In this document: positions 34,140 through 43,740 of the stretch, in pieces
Layout: each line of letters starts with the position of its first letter
Position numbering within the stretch: position 1 is the first letter of the stretch
Source of the DNA: Catenuloplanes indicus
GTDB taxonomy: Bacteria > Actinomycetota > Actinomycetes > Mycobacteriales > Micromonosporaceae
DNA length: 64,000 bases
NCBI RefSeq assembly: GCF_030813715.1
Contig: NZ_JAUSUZ010000001.1
Coordinates: forward strand, 6,262,001-6,326,000
Direction of reading: 5' to 3'
Position numbers and translations under genes: made by a program
The notes under the pieces: generated by a model
The model's database searches: none
Seen by the model: only the letters and a program-made list of their open reading frames with translations
Told to the model about the DNA's origin: nothing

Positions 34140-34313
34140 GTGGCCGTCCCGAAGCGCAAGATGTCGCGCAGCAACACCCGGTCGCGCCGGGCGCAGTGGA
34201 AGACCTCGGCGGTCGCGACCGTTGCCTGCCCGCAGTGCCGCTCGCCGAAGCTGCCCCACACGGCGTGCAACACCTGCGGCACGTACAACGGTCGTCAGGT
34301 CCTCGAGGTCTGA
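34140..34313 (+). CDS. rpmF: 50S ribosomal protein L32 (zinc-binding form)
   Basis: 57 residues starting at GTG 34140: AVPKRKMSRSNTRSRRAQWK, then VACPQCRSPKLPHTACNTCG. The four cysteines (CPQC and CNTC) make it the zinc-carrying version. The terminal YNGRQVLEV is standard. It sits between yceD and plsX, as in most bacteria. Confidence 0.97.
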   Translation: MAVPKRKMSRSNTRSRRAQWKTSAVATVACPQCRSPKLPHTACNTCGTYNGRQVLEV

Positions 34314-34322
34314 CACCGCGCG

Positions 34323-35327
34323 GTGACGCATCCGGCCATCGGTCGGACCGCGCCTGCACAACGGCGACTGCCCGGTGCCTCGGCTCCCTCCGCGGAGCCG
34401 GGCACCGCGCGGATCGCCGTCGACCTCCTCGGCGGGGATTCCGCACCCGCCGTCGTGGTTGACGGCGCTCTGCGAGCGTGCCGGGTCGATCCCGACCTGC
34501 ATCTCCTGCTCGTCGGCCCCTCCGAGGTGGCCGACGAGATCATCCATGCCCTCCCGCCGAACGATCGGGACCGGGTCGCCGTTCGCGGCGCCCGGCGCGC
34601 GGTCGCGATGGCGGACGCCCCGGCCAGCGGGGGCCGCGCCGACACCACGGTGCGGGCGGCCGCTGCCGCGGTCGCGGAGGGCGAGGCGGACGCGATGACG
34701 TCCGCCGGTCCGAGCGGCGCCATCGTCACGGCCGCCGTGCTCGGCTTCGGGCGCATGCCCGGCATCCGCCGTCCCGCGCTGGCCGCCACGCTGCCGGCCG
34801 CGTACGGCCCGGTGCTGCTGCTCGACGTGGGCGCCTCGATCGAGGCCAGCCCCGCCACGCTGGTCCAGCACGGCCTGCTCGGCGTCGCGTACGCCACCGC
34901 CGTCCTCGGCGTGCCCGCGCCCCGCCTGGGCCTGCTCTCCATCGGCACCGAGCCCGGCAAGGGCGATCATCCCCGGCGTGCCGCCGACCTCGCGCTGGCC
35001 GGGCGTGCGCTGCCCGGCGACGCGCGGTACGCCGGCCTGGTCGAGGGCTACGAGATCGCCACCGGCGAGCTCGCCGACGTCGTGGTGACCGACGGTTTCA
35101 CCGGCAACGTGCTGCTCAAGGGCGTCGAGGGCGTCTACGGCTCGACCGCCTCCGACGAGACCCCGCCCCGCGCCGCCGCCCTGCTCGGCGTCGGCGGGAC
35201 CGTGGTCGTCTGTCACGGCGCCGCCTCCGGCGCCGACCTGGCCTCGGGCATCGCCCTGGCCGCCGACCTCCATCGACGCGCCGCCACGGCGGCCATGTGC
35301 GCACTTGTAGGAGATGCCCATGAGTGA
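34323..35327 (+). CDS. plsX: Phosphate acyltransferase PlsX
   Basis: 334 residues. Converts acyl-ACP to acyl-phosphate for phosphatidic acid synthesis. Family blocks: RIAVDLLGGDSAPAVVVDGA, LLLVGPSEVADEII, DAMTSAGPSGAIVTAAVLGF, GIRRPALAATLPA, RLGLLSIGTEPGKGDH, GYEIATGELADVVVTDGFTG with NVLLKGVEG. The first ~28 residues are a poorly conserved Pro/Ala leader, so the GTG at 34323 may be too early. Two motif changes relative to common PlsX (LLGGD for MGGD, SAGPSGA for SAGNTGA) are noted but do not rule out function. The last eight bases overlap the first of three repeat mini-ORFs. Confidence 0.88.
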   Translation: MTHPAIGRTAPAQRRLPGASAPSAEPGTARIAVDLLGGDSAPAVVVDGALRACRVDPDLHLLLVGPSEVADEIIHALPPNDRDRVAVRGARRAVAMADAPASGGRADTTVRAAAAAVAEGEADAMTSAGPSGAIVTAAVLGFGRMPGIRRPALAATLPAAYGPVLLLDVGASIEASPATLVQHGLLGVAYATAVLGVPAPRLGLLSIGTEPGKGDHPRRAADLALAGRALPGDARYAGLVEGYEIATGELADVVVTDGFTGNVLLKGVEGVYGSTASDETPPRAAALLGVGGTVVVCHGAASGADLASGIALAADLHRRAATAAMCALVGDAHE

Positions 35328-35541
35328 GCTTGCGAACGAATCATCGGCTCAGCGCCGGCCACGGCGTGACCGCAGCGAAGTGGAGAGCCCGGCATGAGTG
35401 AGCTTGCGAACGAATCATCGGCTCAGCGCCGGCCACGGCGTGACCGCAGCGAAGTGGAGAGCCCGGCATGAGTGAGCTTGCGAACGAATCATCGGCTCAG
35501 CGCCGGCCACGGCGTGACCGCAGCGGATCGGGGTGCCCGGC
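35320..35541 (+). repeat. Three 74-bp tandem repeats, each an ATGA-linked 25-codon mini-ORF
   Basis: Copies start at 35320, 35394 and 35468. Copies one and two are identical; copy three changes only in its last ~20 bases (GCGGATCGGGGTGCCCGGC instead of GCGAAGTGGAGAGCCCGGC). Each reads ATG AGT GAG CTT and stays open for 25 codons ([19 protein letters not shown] and six more), ending in a TGA that overlaps the next ATG (ATGA). The third ends in the rnc start codon at 35542, and the first overlaps the plsX stop. The mini-ORFs could pass ribosomes from plsX to rnc, though no Shine-Dalgarno lies inside. Confidence 0.92.
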
Positions 35542-36294
35542 ATGACCGACCGGGAGAAACGGCGGCGGCCGTCGGTCGGGCACCTGGAGTCCGCCTTCGG
35601 TGTGTCGATCGATCCTGAGCTGCTGGAACGCGCGCTGACCCACCGGTCGTACGCGTACGAGAACGGCGGCCTGCCGACCAACGAGCGGCTGGAGTTCCTC
35701 GGTGACTCGGTGCTCGGCGTCGTGATCACCACGGCGCTCTTCACCGACCATCCGGACCTGCCCGAGGGCAAGCTCGCGAAGCTGCGCGCCAGCGTGGTCA
35801 ACATGACCGCGCTCGCGGACGTGGCCCGCACGCTCGGCCCGGACGGGCTCGGCGCGTACCTCTTCCTCGGTAAGGGGGAGGAGACCACCGGCGGGCGGGA
35901 CAAGGCCAGCATCCTCGCGGACACGCTGGAGGCGCTGCTCGGCGCGATCTACCTGCAGCACGGCCTGGACGTCGCGGCCAAGGTGATCCACAAGCTCTTC
36001 GACCCGCTGATGGCCGCGTCCTCGAAGCAGGGCCCGAGCCTGGACTGGAAGACCAGCCTGCAGGAGTTGACCGCGTCGCTCGGCCTGGGTGTGCCGGAGT
36101 ACCGGATCGACGAGGCCGGACCGGACCACGCGAAGACGTTCACCGCCTGGGTCGTGGTGGCCGGTGAGCGGTACGGCGGCGCCGAGGGCCGGAGCAAGAA
36201 GCAGGCCGAGCAGCGCGCCGCGGAGGCCGCCTGGCGCAACCTGTCCGATCAGGGCCCACACGCGTTGAGCACGGACGCCGACGGGTCACCGTGA
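35542..36294 (+). CDS. rnc: Ribonuclease III
   Basis: 250 residues. Cuts double-stranded RNA in rRNA and mRNA processing. The catalytic signature [20 protein letters not shown] (about residue 45) and the second acidic site [16 protein letters not shown] carry the metal-binding Glu/Asp set. From about residue 165 a double-stranded-RNA-binding domain follows: [40 protein letters not shown] and [15 protein letters not shown] 35542 coincides with the end of the third upstream mini-ORF. The stop overlaps the next gene by four bases (GTGA). Confidence 0.97.
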   Translation: MTDREKRRRPSVGHLESAFGVSIDPELLERALTHRSYAYENGGLPTNERLEFLGDSVLGVVITTALFTDHPDLPEGKLAKLRASVVNMTALADVARTLGPDGLGAYLFLGKGEETTGGRDKASILADTLEALLGAIYLQHGLDVAAKVIHKLFDPLMAASSKQGPSLDWKTSLQELTASLGLGVPEYRIDEAGPDHAKTFTAWVVVAGERYGGAEGRSKKQAEQRAAEAAWRNLSDQGPHALSTDADGSP

Positions 36295-37433
36295 CCCGCA
36301 CCGCTCAGCCGGTCGCCCCGCCGGGGAGAACTCTCTGGCACATCACGGTCGTGCTCGGCCTGTTCGTGGCGATCCGCGGCCTGCAGTCCGCGGCCGTCTC
36401 CTGGCTCGCGCTGCCCGGTGCCTCGGTCGCGGACAGCCTGCTCTCCTGGGACGCGGGCTGGTTCGTCCGGGTCGCCGGTGAGGGTTACCCGACCGGCTAC
36501 ACGTACGACGAGGACGGCACGCTGGTCGGCAACGGCATCGCGTTCTTCCCGCTCTACCCGGCGCTGATCCGGCTGCTCTCGTTCACCGGGCTCAGCCTGC
36601 CGGACGCGGCGCTCGCGGTCACCTGGGCCTGCGGCGCCGCGGCCTCGGTCGCGCTGTTCCTGCTCGGCGAGCGCCTCTACGACCGCCGCACCGGGTACGT
36701 GCTCACCGTCCTGGTGATCGCCCAGCCGATGTCCGTGGTGCTGAACATGGGCTACTCCGAGGGCCTGTTCCTGGCGCTCGCGGCCGGTGCGCTGCTGGCC
36801 GCGCACCGCCGGTCCTGGGTCTGGATGGGCGTGCTCGGCCTGGCCGGTGCGCTGACCCGGCCGACCGGCTTCGCGCTGACCGTGGCGCTCGCGGTCGCGG
36901 CGCTGCTGGCCTGGCGCACCGAGGACCGCCGGGGCCGGATCACCGCGCTCGGCGCGGCCGCGGTCGCGCTGGCCGGCACCCCGGCGTACCTGCTCTGGGC
37001 CGGTCACCGGATCGGCGACTGGGACGCCTGGTTCCGGGTGCAGACCGCCGGCTGGGGCTCCACGTTCGACTTCGGCCGAAGCACGCTGGCGTTCCTGGAC
37101 GACACGCTGCGCACCGGCAACGGCTGGGTGCAGGTCAGCGTGGCGTGGATCCTGATCGGCGCGGTCCTGCTCGCGATCACCGCGGTCCTGCACCGGCCGT
37201 GGTGGCCGCTGGTCGCCTACGGCCTGGTCACGCTGGTGCTGGTCGTCGGCCAGGGCGGGTACTACCATTCCAAGCCGCGTCTGCTCGTACCGGTGCTGTT
37301 GATCATGCTGCCGCTCGCGACCGCGCTGGGCCGGGCCCGCTGGCGCACGATCGTCCCCGCGCTCGCCGGCTACGCCGCGTTCGGCCTCTGGTACGGCGCC
37401 TACCTCGTCACCGTCTGGCCCTACACGATCTGA
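36291..37433 (+). CDS. GT-C type membrane mannosyltransferase-like protein (PIG-V related)
   Basis: 380 residues with about nine to ten membrane helices. The pattern [20 protein letters not shown] near residue 60 (Trp-Asp-X-Gly-Trp/Tyr, then the GYP loop) and [17 protein letters not shown] are characteristic of PIG-V-like GT-C glycosyltransferases, which use polyprenyl-phosphate mannose. [19 protein letters not shown] and [16 protein letters not shown] follow. The acidic WD site should be catalytic. Likely adds a mannose to a lipid or glycan on the outer face; the acceptor is unknown. Starts at GTG 36291 overlapping rnc. Confidence 0.82.
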   Translation: MTRTAQPVAPPGRTLWHITVVLGLFVAIRGLQSAAVSWLALPGASVADSLLSWDAGWFVRVAGEGYPTGYTYDEDGTLVGNGIAFFPLYPALIRLLSFTGLSLPDAALAVTWACGAAASVALFLLGERLYDRRTGYVLTVLVIAQPMSVVLNMGYSEGLFLALAAGALLAAHRRSWVWMGVLGLAGALTRPTGFALTVALAVAALLAWRTEDRRGRITALGAAAVALAGTPAYLLWAGHRIGDWDAWFRVQTAGWGSTFDFGRSTLAFLDDTLRTGNGWVQVSVAWILIGAVLLAITAVLHRPWWPLVAYGLVTLVLVVGQGGYYHSKPRLLVPVLLIMLPLATALGRARWRTIVPALAGYAAFGLWYGAYLVTVWPYTI

Positions 37434-37440
37434 GGATCCC

Positions 37441-38283
37441 TTGCCCGAACTCCCCGAGGTCGAGACCGTCCGCACGGGCCTGACCCCCTGGGTCGTCGGC
37501 CGCCGCCTGCACACGGTCGAGGTCCGCCATCCACGCGCGATCCGCCGCCACGTCCCCGGCGCCACCCACTTCGCGGACGTGCTGGCCGGCCGCACCATCA
37601 CCGACGTCCGCCGCCGCGGCAAGTACCTGTGGCTGCCGCTCGACTCCGGCGACGCGATCATCGGCCACCTCGGCATGTCCGGCCAGCTGCTGATCCAGCC
37701 GGTGGAGACGCCGGACGAGACGCACCTGCGGGTGCGCTTCGGCTTCGACGACGACGGCCCCGAGCTGCGCTTCATCGACCAGCGTACGTTCGGCGGCCTG
37801 TCCGTCTCCACCGGCGGCGCCGAGCTGCCGTCCGAGATCGCGCACATCGCCCGCGACCCGATGGACCCGCTCTTCTCCGACACGCAGTTCGCGGAGCGCC
37901 TGCGCCGCAAGCGCACCGAGATCAAGCGCGCGCTGCTCGACCAGTCGCTGATCTCCGGCGTCGGCAACATCTACGCCGACGAGGCGCTCTGGCGCGCGAA
38001 GCTGCACGGCGCCCGCCCCACCGACGCGCTCACCCGGCCCGCCGTCGCGCGCCTGCTCGGCCACGTCCGCGACGTACTGTCCGCCGCGATCAAGGAGGGC
38101 GGCACCAGCTTCGACGCGCTCTACGTCAACGTCAACGGCGAGTCCGGCTACTTCGACCGCGCGCTCAACGTCTACGGTCAGGAGGGCCTGCCCTGCGCGC
38201 GCTGCGGCACCGCCATCCGCCGCGAGTCCTTCATGAACCGGTCCAGCTTCAGCTGCCCCCGCTGCCAGCCGAAACCCCGATAA
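37441..38283 (+). CDS. mutM: Formamidopyrimidine-DNA glycosylase
   Basis: 280 residues, start TTG 37441. Removes 8-oxoguanine and formamidopyrimidines, then cuts the abasic site. Catalytic Pro2-Glu3 in (M)[13 protein letters not shown], the Lys of [14 protein letters not shown], the intercalating loop around [12 protein letters not shown], the helix-two-turn-helix [20 protein letters not shown], and the zinc finger [20 protein letters not shown] ending CPRC are all present. Named mutM (fpg). It starts seven bases after the glycosyltransferase stop. Confidence 0.97.
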   Translation: MPELPEVETVRTGLTPWVVGRRLHTVEVRHPRAIRRHVPGATHFADVLAGRTITDVRRRGKYLWLPLDSGDAIIGHLGMSGQLLIQPVETPDETHLRVRFGFDDDGPELRFIDQRTFGGLSVSTGGAELPSEIAHIARDPMDPLFSDTQFAERLRRKRTEIKRALLDQSLISGVGNIYADEALWRAKLHGARPTDALTRPAVARLLGHVRDVLSAAIKEGGTSFDALYVNVNGESGYFDRALNVYGQEGLPCARCGTAIRRESFMNRSSFSCPRCQPKPR

Positions 38284-38292
38284 AAGCCGATA

Positions 38293-38335
38293 TTCCCGCT
38301 TCCGGCGTGGTGGCGCTGGGCGTGCTCCCGCGGGC
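38293..38335 (+). repeat. 43-bp dispersed intergenic repeat, copy B
   Basis: Same invariant 15-base start (TTCCCGCTTCCGGCG) and 13-base end (TGCTCCCGCGGGC) as copies A and C; middle TGGTGGCGCTGGGCG. It lies 9 bases after the mutM stop. Confidence 0.85.
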
Positions 38336-38366
38336 TCACGTCTCGCGGTGCTCACCCACAAGCAAA

Positions 38367-38403
38367 ATCGGGGTGTCCCGCACGCCGTGCGGGACACCCC
38401 GAT
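38367..38403 (-). terminator. Terminator between mutM and the CAP-domain gene
   Basis: A perfect 17-bp stem (ATCGGGGTGTCCCGCAC at 38367-38383 with 38387-38403) and a 3-base loop. On the minus strand it begins 8 bases after the CAP gene stop and ends in TTTT. It can also stop mutM transcripts coming from the left. Confidence 0.9.
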
Positions 38404-38411
38404 CGCCGATG

Positions 38412-39311
38412 TCAGCTGCCGGCGCCGAACATCTGGGTCCAGATCGGCGTGTTGCCGTCGTAGGCGAGGCCGACGCCGGTCTCCTTGGCGTCACAGTTCA
38501 GGATGTTCTTGCGGTGGCCGTCGCTGTTCATCCACGACTCCATGACCTGCTCCGCGGTCCGCTGGCCCTTCGCGATGTTCTCGCCGATCGCGTTCTGGTA
38601 GCCGGCCGCCTTCGACCGGTCCCACGGCGTACGCCCGTCCAGGCTGGTGTGGTCGAAGTAGTTCTGGCCGGCCATGTCCTGGCTGTGGCCACGGGCCGCG
38701 GTGCGCAGCTTCTCGTTGTTCGTGACCGTGCCGCAGCCGGCCTCCGCGCGCCGCGCGTTCACGATCTCGGTGACCGCGTTCTCCATCGCGGTGATCTCGT
38801 CGGTGGCACCGCCGCCGCCCGGGTTCCCGCCGCCGCTGTTGCCGCCACCCCCGGTGTTCCCGCCGCCGCTGTCACCGCCGCCGTCCTGCTCCGGCTCGGT
38901 CTCCCTCGGCGCGGCCGGTGCGGCCGGAGCGCTGGTCTTCGGTGCCGCGGACGGCGACGCACTCGGCGACGGGGACGGGTTCGCGCCGAACATCGCCTCG
39001 CCGCTGATCTCACCTTCGGGGCGGTCGGCGCCGCGCGCCGCGGCCGGGTCGGCGGCCAGGTCGTCCCGGTTCGCGCCCGCGGCGTCGACGGTGTCGTCGG
39101 TGCGCCCGCCGGAGACGCTCGGCGGCAGCATGTAGGCGGCCAGACCGAAGATCGCCAGCACGGCCGCGACCAGTGCCACCAGCCCCGCGGTGCCGCCGGG
39201 CAGCCGACGCGCCCGCTTGACCCTCTTCGCCTTGTGCCGCCCACCGGAGGTGATCTCCTCGGCCCGGGGCAGCTCTCGCTGGCTCGTCGCTCGCTCGGCT
39301 CGCCGTGACAC
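38412..39311 (-). CDS. Membrane-anchored CAP (SCP/PR-1) domain protein
   Basis: 299 residues. A basic N-terminal cytoplasmic segment, one membrane helix (GLVALVAAVLAIFGLAAYML, about residue 45), a long low-complexity linker (repeated SPSPSASPSAAP, then GGGN/GGGD repeats to about residue 170), and a C-terminal CAP domain: AVTEIVNARRAEAGCGTVTN, HSQDMAGQNYFDHTSLDGRT, IGENIAKGQRTAEQVMESWM and NSDGHRKNIL. The CAP cavity histidines (HSQ, FDH, DGHR) are conserved. Extracellular, wall-spanning location is inferred from topology. The linker makes assembly errors possible, but the frame is clean. Confidence 0.9.
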   Translation of the reverse strand: MSRRAERATSQRELPRAEEITSGGRHKAKRVKRARRLPGGTAGLVALVAAVLAIFGLAAYMLPPSVSGGRTDDTVDAAGANRDDLAADPAAARGADRPEGEISGEAMFGANPSPSPSASPSAAPKTSAPAAPAAPRETEPEQDGGGDSGGGNTGGGGNSGGGNPGGGGATDEITAMENAVTEIVNARRAEAGCGTVTNNEKLRTAARGHSQDMAGQNYFDHTSLDGRTPWDRSKAAGYQNAIGENIAKGQRTAEQVMESWMNSDGHRKNILNCDAKETGVGLAYDGNTPIWTQMFGAGS

Positions 39312-39417
39312 GGGGTGAACGCCTCCACAGACGGAAGAACCGCCTGCTCACGCAGAGCGGTCGATGGATGCAGACTGCCGATCGAACGTAAACGGGTGAC
39401 CAGGGCACTTCCAACAG

Positions 39418-39446
39418 ACCTAAGGAAGACCTAGGGAAGACCTAAG
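39418..39446. repeat. Short direct repeats around GGAAGACCTA
   Basis: GACCTAAGGAAGACCTAGG followed by GAAGACCTAAG: the unit AGACCTA occurs three times within 30 bases upstream of the CAP gene (minus strand). It could be part of that gene's control region; no regulator is suggested. Confidence 0.45.
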
Positions 39447-39513
39447 AACCGTCGGACCGTCCGCAAAATGCTAATTACCGGGCGTGATCGACGTGGCGCG
39501 GGACACGCCGCGC

Positions 39514-39542
39514 TTGACTCTTTTGGCGGCTCGGCGGACTAT
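39514..39542 (+). promoter_or_regulatory. Sigma-70-type promoter for the small coiled-coil gene
   Basis: TTGACT (39514-39519), a 17-base spacer and GACTAT (39537-39542). Predicted start near 39549 gives a ~110-base leader before ATG 39658. This is the best consensus-like promoter seen in the window. Confidence 0.65.
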
Positions 39543-39657
39543 GGAGGTGTCGCCAGTCGCGCCCGATCACGCCCGTGTGTGCCCATGAGCGTGGAGTCGC
39601 GATTTGCTGGGCGCGCGTTGGCCGGCCTTTCCGGCAGCGCATTATGAGGAGACAGAA

Positions 39658-39852
39658 ATGGCGAAGGCCCTCTACGGCCACGTCGGCATGGCGCAAGACC
39701 GGCGCCTCGTCGACGAGGTCACCCGTCTGCGTGCCACGGTGCAGGCACTGGAGTTCGAGATCACGCGGTTGCGTGCCGACAACGATCGGCTCGCCGCTGC
39801 CGCCGCCGAGGCGGACGATCTGCTGAGTCTGCGCGAACCGGCGCTGACCTGA
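39658..39852 (+). CDS. Small coiled-coil protein
   Basis: 64 residues from ATG 39658, which has a GAGGAGA ribosome binding site. MAKALYGHVGMAQDRRLVDE is followed by a leucine-spaced helix (VTRLRATVQALEFEITRLRA, DNDRLAAAAAEADDLL) and the ending REPALT. I recall similar short proteins with an MAKAL start and an EPALT end in other actinobacteria, but I cannot name the family. The helix would dimerise. It stands alone with its own promoter, about 300 bases before smc. Confidence 0.75.
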   Translation: MAKALYGHVGMAQDRRLVDEVTRLRATVQALEFEITRLRADNDRLAAAAAEADDLLSLREPALT

Positions 39853-40155
39853 TTCCCGGGCGTCGGCCCGCCGGCGCCCACAGCAGTAACGCCCCCACCG
39901 GGTACGCCCGAATGGAACAACAGAATCCCTGAGCGCGCCGACACACACTCTTCGTGGCGGCGCGCAGCCCTTTGTCTGGGGGCGTTTCAGCGGCTAGCGT
40001 GAGACGTTCCCGAGAGCCTGGCCTGCTCGTTGACCACTCGGGGCAGCGGCGGGGACGAGGGCGCCGCGTGATGCTCGTCTACCGCGGGTTACCCTGCGGA
40101 ATCGCTTGCCCGCCGGCCTCCCTGCGGCGGGGCGCCGGGGTGAGGATACGGATTC
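39853..40155. other. Gap upstream of smc
   Basis: 303 bases without a gene. It should hold the smc promoter, but I see no convincing -35/-10 pair. No hairpin or repeat stands out. Confidence 0.5.
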
Positions 40156-43100
40156 GTGCATCTCAAGAGCCTGACGGTGAAGGGCTTCAAGTCGTTCGCC
40201 AGCGCGACCACCATGCGCCTGGAGCCCGGCATCACCTGTGTGGTGGGCCCGAACGGCTCCGGCAAGTCCAACGTCGTGGACGCGATCGCCTGGGTGCTCG
40301 GCGAGCAGGGCGCGAAGGCGCTGCGCGGCGGCAAGATGGAAGACGTGATCTTCGCCGGTACGGCCGGTCGCGCGCCGCTGGGCCGCGCCGAGGTCACGCT
40401 CACGATCGACAACACGGACGGCGCGCTGCCGATCGACTACACCGAGGTCTCGATCACCCGCCGGATGTTCCGCTCCGGTGAGTCCGAGTACGAGATCAAC
40501 GGCAACGGCTGCCGGCTGCTCGACATCCAGGAACTGCTCTCCGACTCCGGCATCGGCCGCGAGATGCACATCATCGTCGGCCAGGGCCGGCTGGACAGCA
40601 TGCTGCATGCGAAACCGGAGGACCGCCGCTCGTTCATCGAGGAGGCGGCCGGTGTGCTCAAGCACCGCAAGCGGAAAGAGAAGGCGATCCGCAAGCTGGA
40701 CGCCATGCAGGTCAACCTGAACCGGCTGACCGACCTGACCGCGGAGCTGCGCCGCCAGCTCAAGCCGCTCGGCCGGCAGGCCGAGGTGGCCCGCCGCGCC
40801 GCCGGCATCCAGTCCGACCTGCGCGACGCCCGGCTCCGGCTGCTCGCCGACGACCTCACCACGCTGCGCACCACGCTGGAGAAGGAGATCGCGGACGAGG
40901 CCGCGCTCCGCACCCGCCGCGGCGAGCTGGAGAAGGAGAACGAGATCGCCCAGCGCCGGCTCGCCGCGCTGGAGGCCGCGCACGCGGAGGACGCGCCGCT
41001 GCTCGCGGCCGCGCAGGACGCCTGGTACAAGCTGTCCGCGCTGCAGGAGCGGTTCCGCTCCACCGAGCAGCTGGCCGGTGAGCGGCTGCGGCACCTGTCC
41101 GCGCCCGGCGAGGAGGAGCGGCCCGGCCGCGACCCGGAGATGCTGGAGGCGCAGGCCGAGGAGGTCCGCGCGCAGGAGGAGGAGCTCCGCGAGGCGCTGG
41201 AGGAGGACAAGGCCCGGCTGGCCGAGGCGATCGAGGCCCGGCAGGAGATGGAGCGCCAGCTCGCGGACGCGGAGCGCGCGCTGCGTACCGCCGCGAAGGC
41301 CATCGCCGACCGCCGGGAGGGTCTGGCGAAGCTGACCGGCCAGGTCAACGCGGCCCAGGCCCGGTCGTCCACCGCGCAGGAGGAGATCTCCCGCCTGGTC
41401 GCCGCGCACACCGACGCGGCCGAGCGCGCCGAGCGGGCCCAGGCCGCGGTGGACGCGGTCTCCGCCGAGTCGACCGAGGCCGACCGGGACAACGCGGACC
41501 TCGACGCCCGGCACGCCGAGGCGGTCGCCGCGCACGACGCCGCGTCCGCCGTGGTCCGCCGGCTCTCCGAGGCCGAGCGCTCGGCGGAGAAGGACGCGGC
41601 CAGCTGGAAGGCGCGCGAGGAGGCCCTCGCCATGGGCCTCAAGCGCAAGGACGGCGCCGGCGCGCTGCTCGCCAAGGCCGGGCAGGTACCGGGCCTGCTG
41701 GGCAGCCTGGCCGGCATGCTGAGCGTGCGCCCGGGTCACGAGGCCGCGCTCGCCGCCGCGCTCGGCGTGCTGGCCGACGCGGTCGCGGTGGCCGGTGTGG
41801 ATGAGGCCGTCGAGGCGATGCGCACCCTCAAGATCGCCGACGCCGGCCGGGCCGCGATGCTGGTCGCGGGCGAGGCCGGCCCCGGCGACCTGGGCTCGCT
41901 CGACGCGCTGCGGCCCGCGCTGCCGGACGGCGCGCTCTGGGCCCCCGACCTGATCACCTGCGCGGAGCAGGTGCGGCCCGCGGTACACCGGGCGCTTCGC
42001 GACGTGGTTTTCGTACCCGACCTGGAGTCCGCGGCCCGCGTCGCGGCCGGCAACCCGGAGCTGCGCGCGGTCACGCCCGAGGGCGACGTGCTCGGCGCCT
42101 TCGCGGCCGCCGGTGGCTCCGGCAAGGCGGTCAGCTACATCGAGGTGCAGGCCGCGGTCGACGAGGCGAAGGCGAACCGGGAGGCGGCCGAGGAGACGAT
42201 CGCGGGCCTCCGCGCGGAGCTCGGGGAAGCCCGGGAGGACGTCGCGGGGAAGAAGGAAGCGGTGCAGGTCGCGGCCGCGGCCAAGCGCGAGGCGGAGAGC
42301 CAGCGCAACGCGGCCGCCCGCCGGCTGGCCGAGCTGGGCGCCGCCGCGCGGTCCGCCAAGGCCGAGACGGAACGGCTCGCCGCGTCCCGCGCCAAGGCCG
42401 AGCAGGCCCGCGAGCAGGACCTGATGCGCCTCGAAGAACTGGAGGAACGGCTGCGCGTCGCGGAGGAGATGCCGCTCGACGAGGAACCGTCCACCGAGGA
42501 GCGCGACATACTGGCCGCGAGCGTGCCCCAGGCCCGGCAGAACGAGATGGAGGTCCGGCTCGCCGTCCGTACCGCCGAGGAAAGGGTGTCGTCCATCTCC
42601 GGCCGGGCCGACTCGCTGCTCCGGCAGGCGAACGCGGAACGCGCGGCCCGGGAACGCGCGGCCGCTCGCAAGGCGGCCCGCGCCCGTGGTGCGGCGATCG
42701 CCCGAGCCGTCGTGACCGGCGCGGGCCAGGCGCTGGCCAGGATCGTCGCGTCGCTGGAGACGGCCGCGCAGAGCCGCGACGAGATCGCCGCCACCCGGTC
42801 CGCGCGCGAGGCCGAGTTGCAGGAGGTGCGCTCGGTCGCCAAGCAGCTCTCCGGCGAACTGGAGCGGCTGACCAGCGAGGTGCACCGGGACGAGGTGGCC
42901 CGCGCGGAGCAGCGCCTGCGCCTGGAGCAGCTGGAGGCGAAGGCGGCCGAGGACTTCTCGCTCGACGTCGAGACGCTGACCACCGAGTACGGCCCGCAGA
43001 ACCCGGTGCCGCCGAGCCAGGCCGACGTCGCCGCCGCGGAGAAGGACGGCAAGCCGGTGCCGGAGCCGGTGCCGTTCCACCGCCCCACGCAGGAGAAGCG

Positions 43101-43740
43101 CGCGGCCAAGGCGGAACGCGACCTGACGCTGCTGGGCAAGGTCAACCCGCTGGCGCTGGAGGAGTTCGCCGCGCTGGAGGAGCGGTTCAAGTTCCTCTCC
43201 GACCAGCTGGAGGACCTCAAGGCCACCCGCAAGGACCTGCTCACCGTGGTCAAGGACGTGGACGACCGGATCCTGGAGGTCTTCACGTCCGCGTTCGAGG
43301 ACACCGCGCGCGAGTTCGAGCACGTGTTCCAGGTGCTCTTCCCGGGCGGCGAGGGCCGGCTGATCCTGACCGACCCGGAGGACATGCTCACCACCGGCGT
43401 CGAGGTCGAGGCACGCCCGCCCGGCAAGAAGATCAAGCGGCTGTCGTTGCTGTCCGGCGGCGAGCGATCGCTCACCGCGGTCGCCATGCTCTGTGCGATC
43501 TTCCGGGCCCGCCCCAGCCCGTTCTACATCATGGACGAGGTCGAGGCCGCACTGGACGACGTGAACCTGGGCCGCCTGATCACGCTGTTCGAGCAGCTTC
43601 GGGAGCGTTCGCAGCTGATCATCATCACCCACCAGAAGCGGACCATGGAGGTCGCGGACGCGCTCTACGGCATCACCATGCGCGCCGGCGTCACCGAGGT
43701 CATCAGTCAGAAGCTCGTCAAGGAGAGTGCGGATGCGTAG
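40156..43740 (+). CDS. smc: Chromosome segregation protein SMC
   Basis: 1194 residues, full length. ATPase that condenses and resolves chromosomes, working with ScpA/ScpB (not in the window). N-terminal Walker A in VVGPNGSGKSNVVDAIAWVL, then a long coiled coil to about residue 500, hinge near residues 510-660 (VPGLLGSLAGMLSVRPGHEA; DVLGAFAAAGGSGKAVSYIE), return coiled coil, and C-terminal head with signature LSLLSGGERSLTAVAMLCAI and Walker B PFYIMDEVEAALDDVN. Starts at GTG 40156. The HAD gene overlaps its last bases. Confidence 0.97.
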   Translation: MHLKSLTVKGFKSFASATTMRLEPGITCVVGPNGSGKSNVVDAIAWVLGEQGAKALRGGKMEDVIFAGTAGRAPLGRAEVTLTIDNTDGALPIDYTEVSITRRMFRSGESEYEINGNGCRLLDIQELLSDSGIGREMHIIVGQGRLDSMLHAKPEDRRSFIEEAAGVLKHRKRKEKAIRKLDAMQVNLNRLTDLTAELRRQLKPLGRQAEVARRAAGIQSDLRDARLRLLADDLTTLRTTLEKEIADEAALRTRRGELEKENEIAQRRLAALEAAHAEDAPLLAAAQDAWYKLSALQERFRSTEQLAGERLRHLSAPGEEERPGRDPEMLEAQAEEVRAQEEELREALEEDKARLAEAIEARQEMERQLADAERALRTAAKAIADRREGLAKLTGQVNAAQARSSTAQEEISRLVAAHTDAAERAERAQAAVDAVSAESTEADRDNADLDARHAEAVAAHDAASAVVRRLSEAERSAEKDAASWKAREEALAMGLKRKDGAGALLAKAGQVPGLLGSLAGMLSVRPGHEAALAAALGVLADAVAVAGVDEAVEAMRTLKIADAGRAAMLVAGEAGPGDLGSLDALRPALPDGALWAPDLITCAEQVRPAVHRALRDVVFVPDLESAARVAAGNPELRAVTPEGDVLGAFAAAGGSGKAVSYIEVQAAVDEAKANREAAEETIAGLRAELGEAREDVAGKKEAVQVAAAAKREAESQRNAAARRLAELGAAARSAKAETERLAASRAKAEQAREQDLMRLEELEERLRVAEEMPLDEEPSTEERDILAASVPQARQNEMEVRLAVRTAEERVSSISGRADSLLRQANAERAARERAAARKAARARGAAIARAVVTGAGQALARIVASLETAAQSRDEIAATRSAREAELQEVRSVAKQLSGELERLTSEVHRDEVARAEQRLRLEQLEAKAAEDFSLDVETLTTEYGPQNPVPPSQADVAAAEKDGKPVPEPVPFHRPTQEKRAAKAERDLTLLGKVNPLALEEFAALEERFKFLSDQLEDLKATRKDLLTVVKDVDDRILEVFTSAFEDTAREFEHVFQVLFPGGEGRLILTDPEDMLTTGVEVEARPPGKKIKRLSLLSGGERSLTAVAMLCAIFRARPSPFYIMDEVEAALDDVNLGRLITLFEQLRERSQLIIITHQKRTMEVADALYGITMRAGVTEVISQKLVKESADA

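Noticed and set aside
36291-36320. Larger overlap or frameshift between rnc and the glycosyltransferase gene.
   Set aside because: The four-base GTGA overlap is ordinary in this genome and both proteins are complete.
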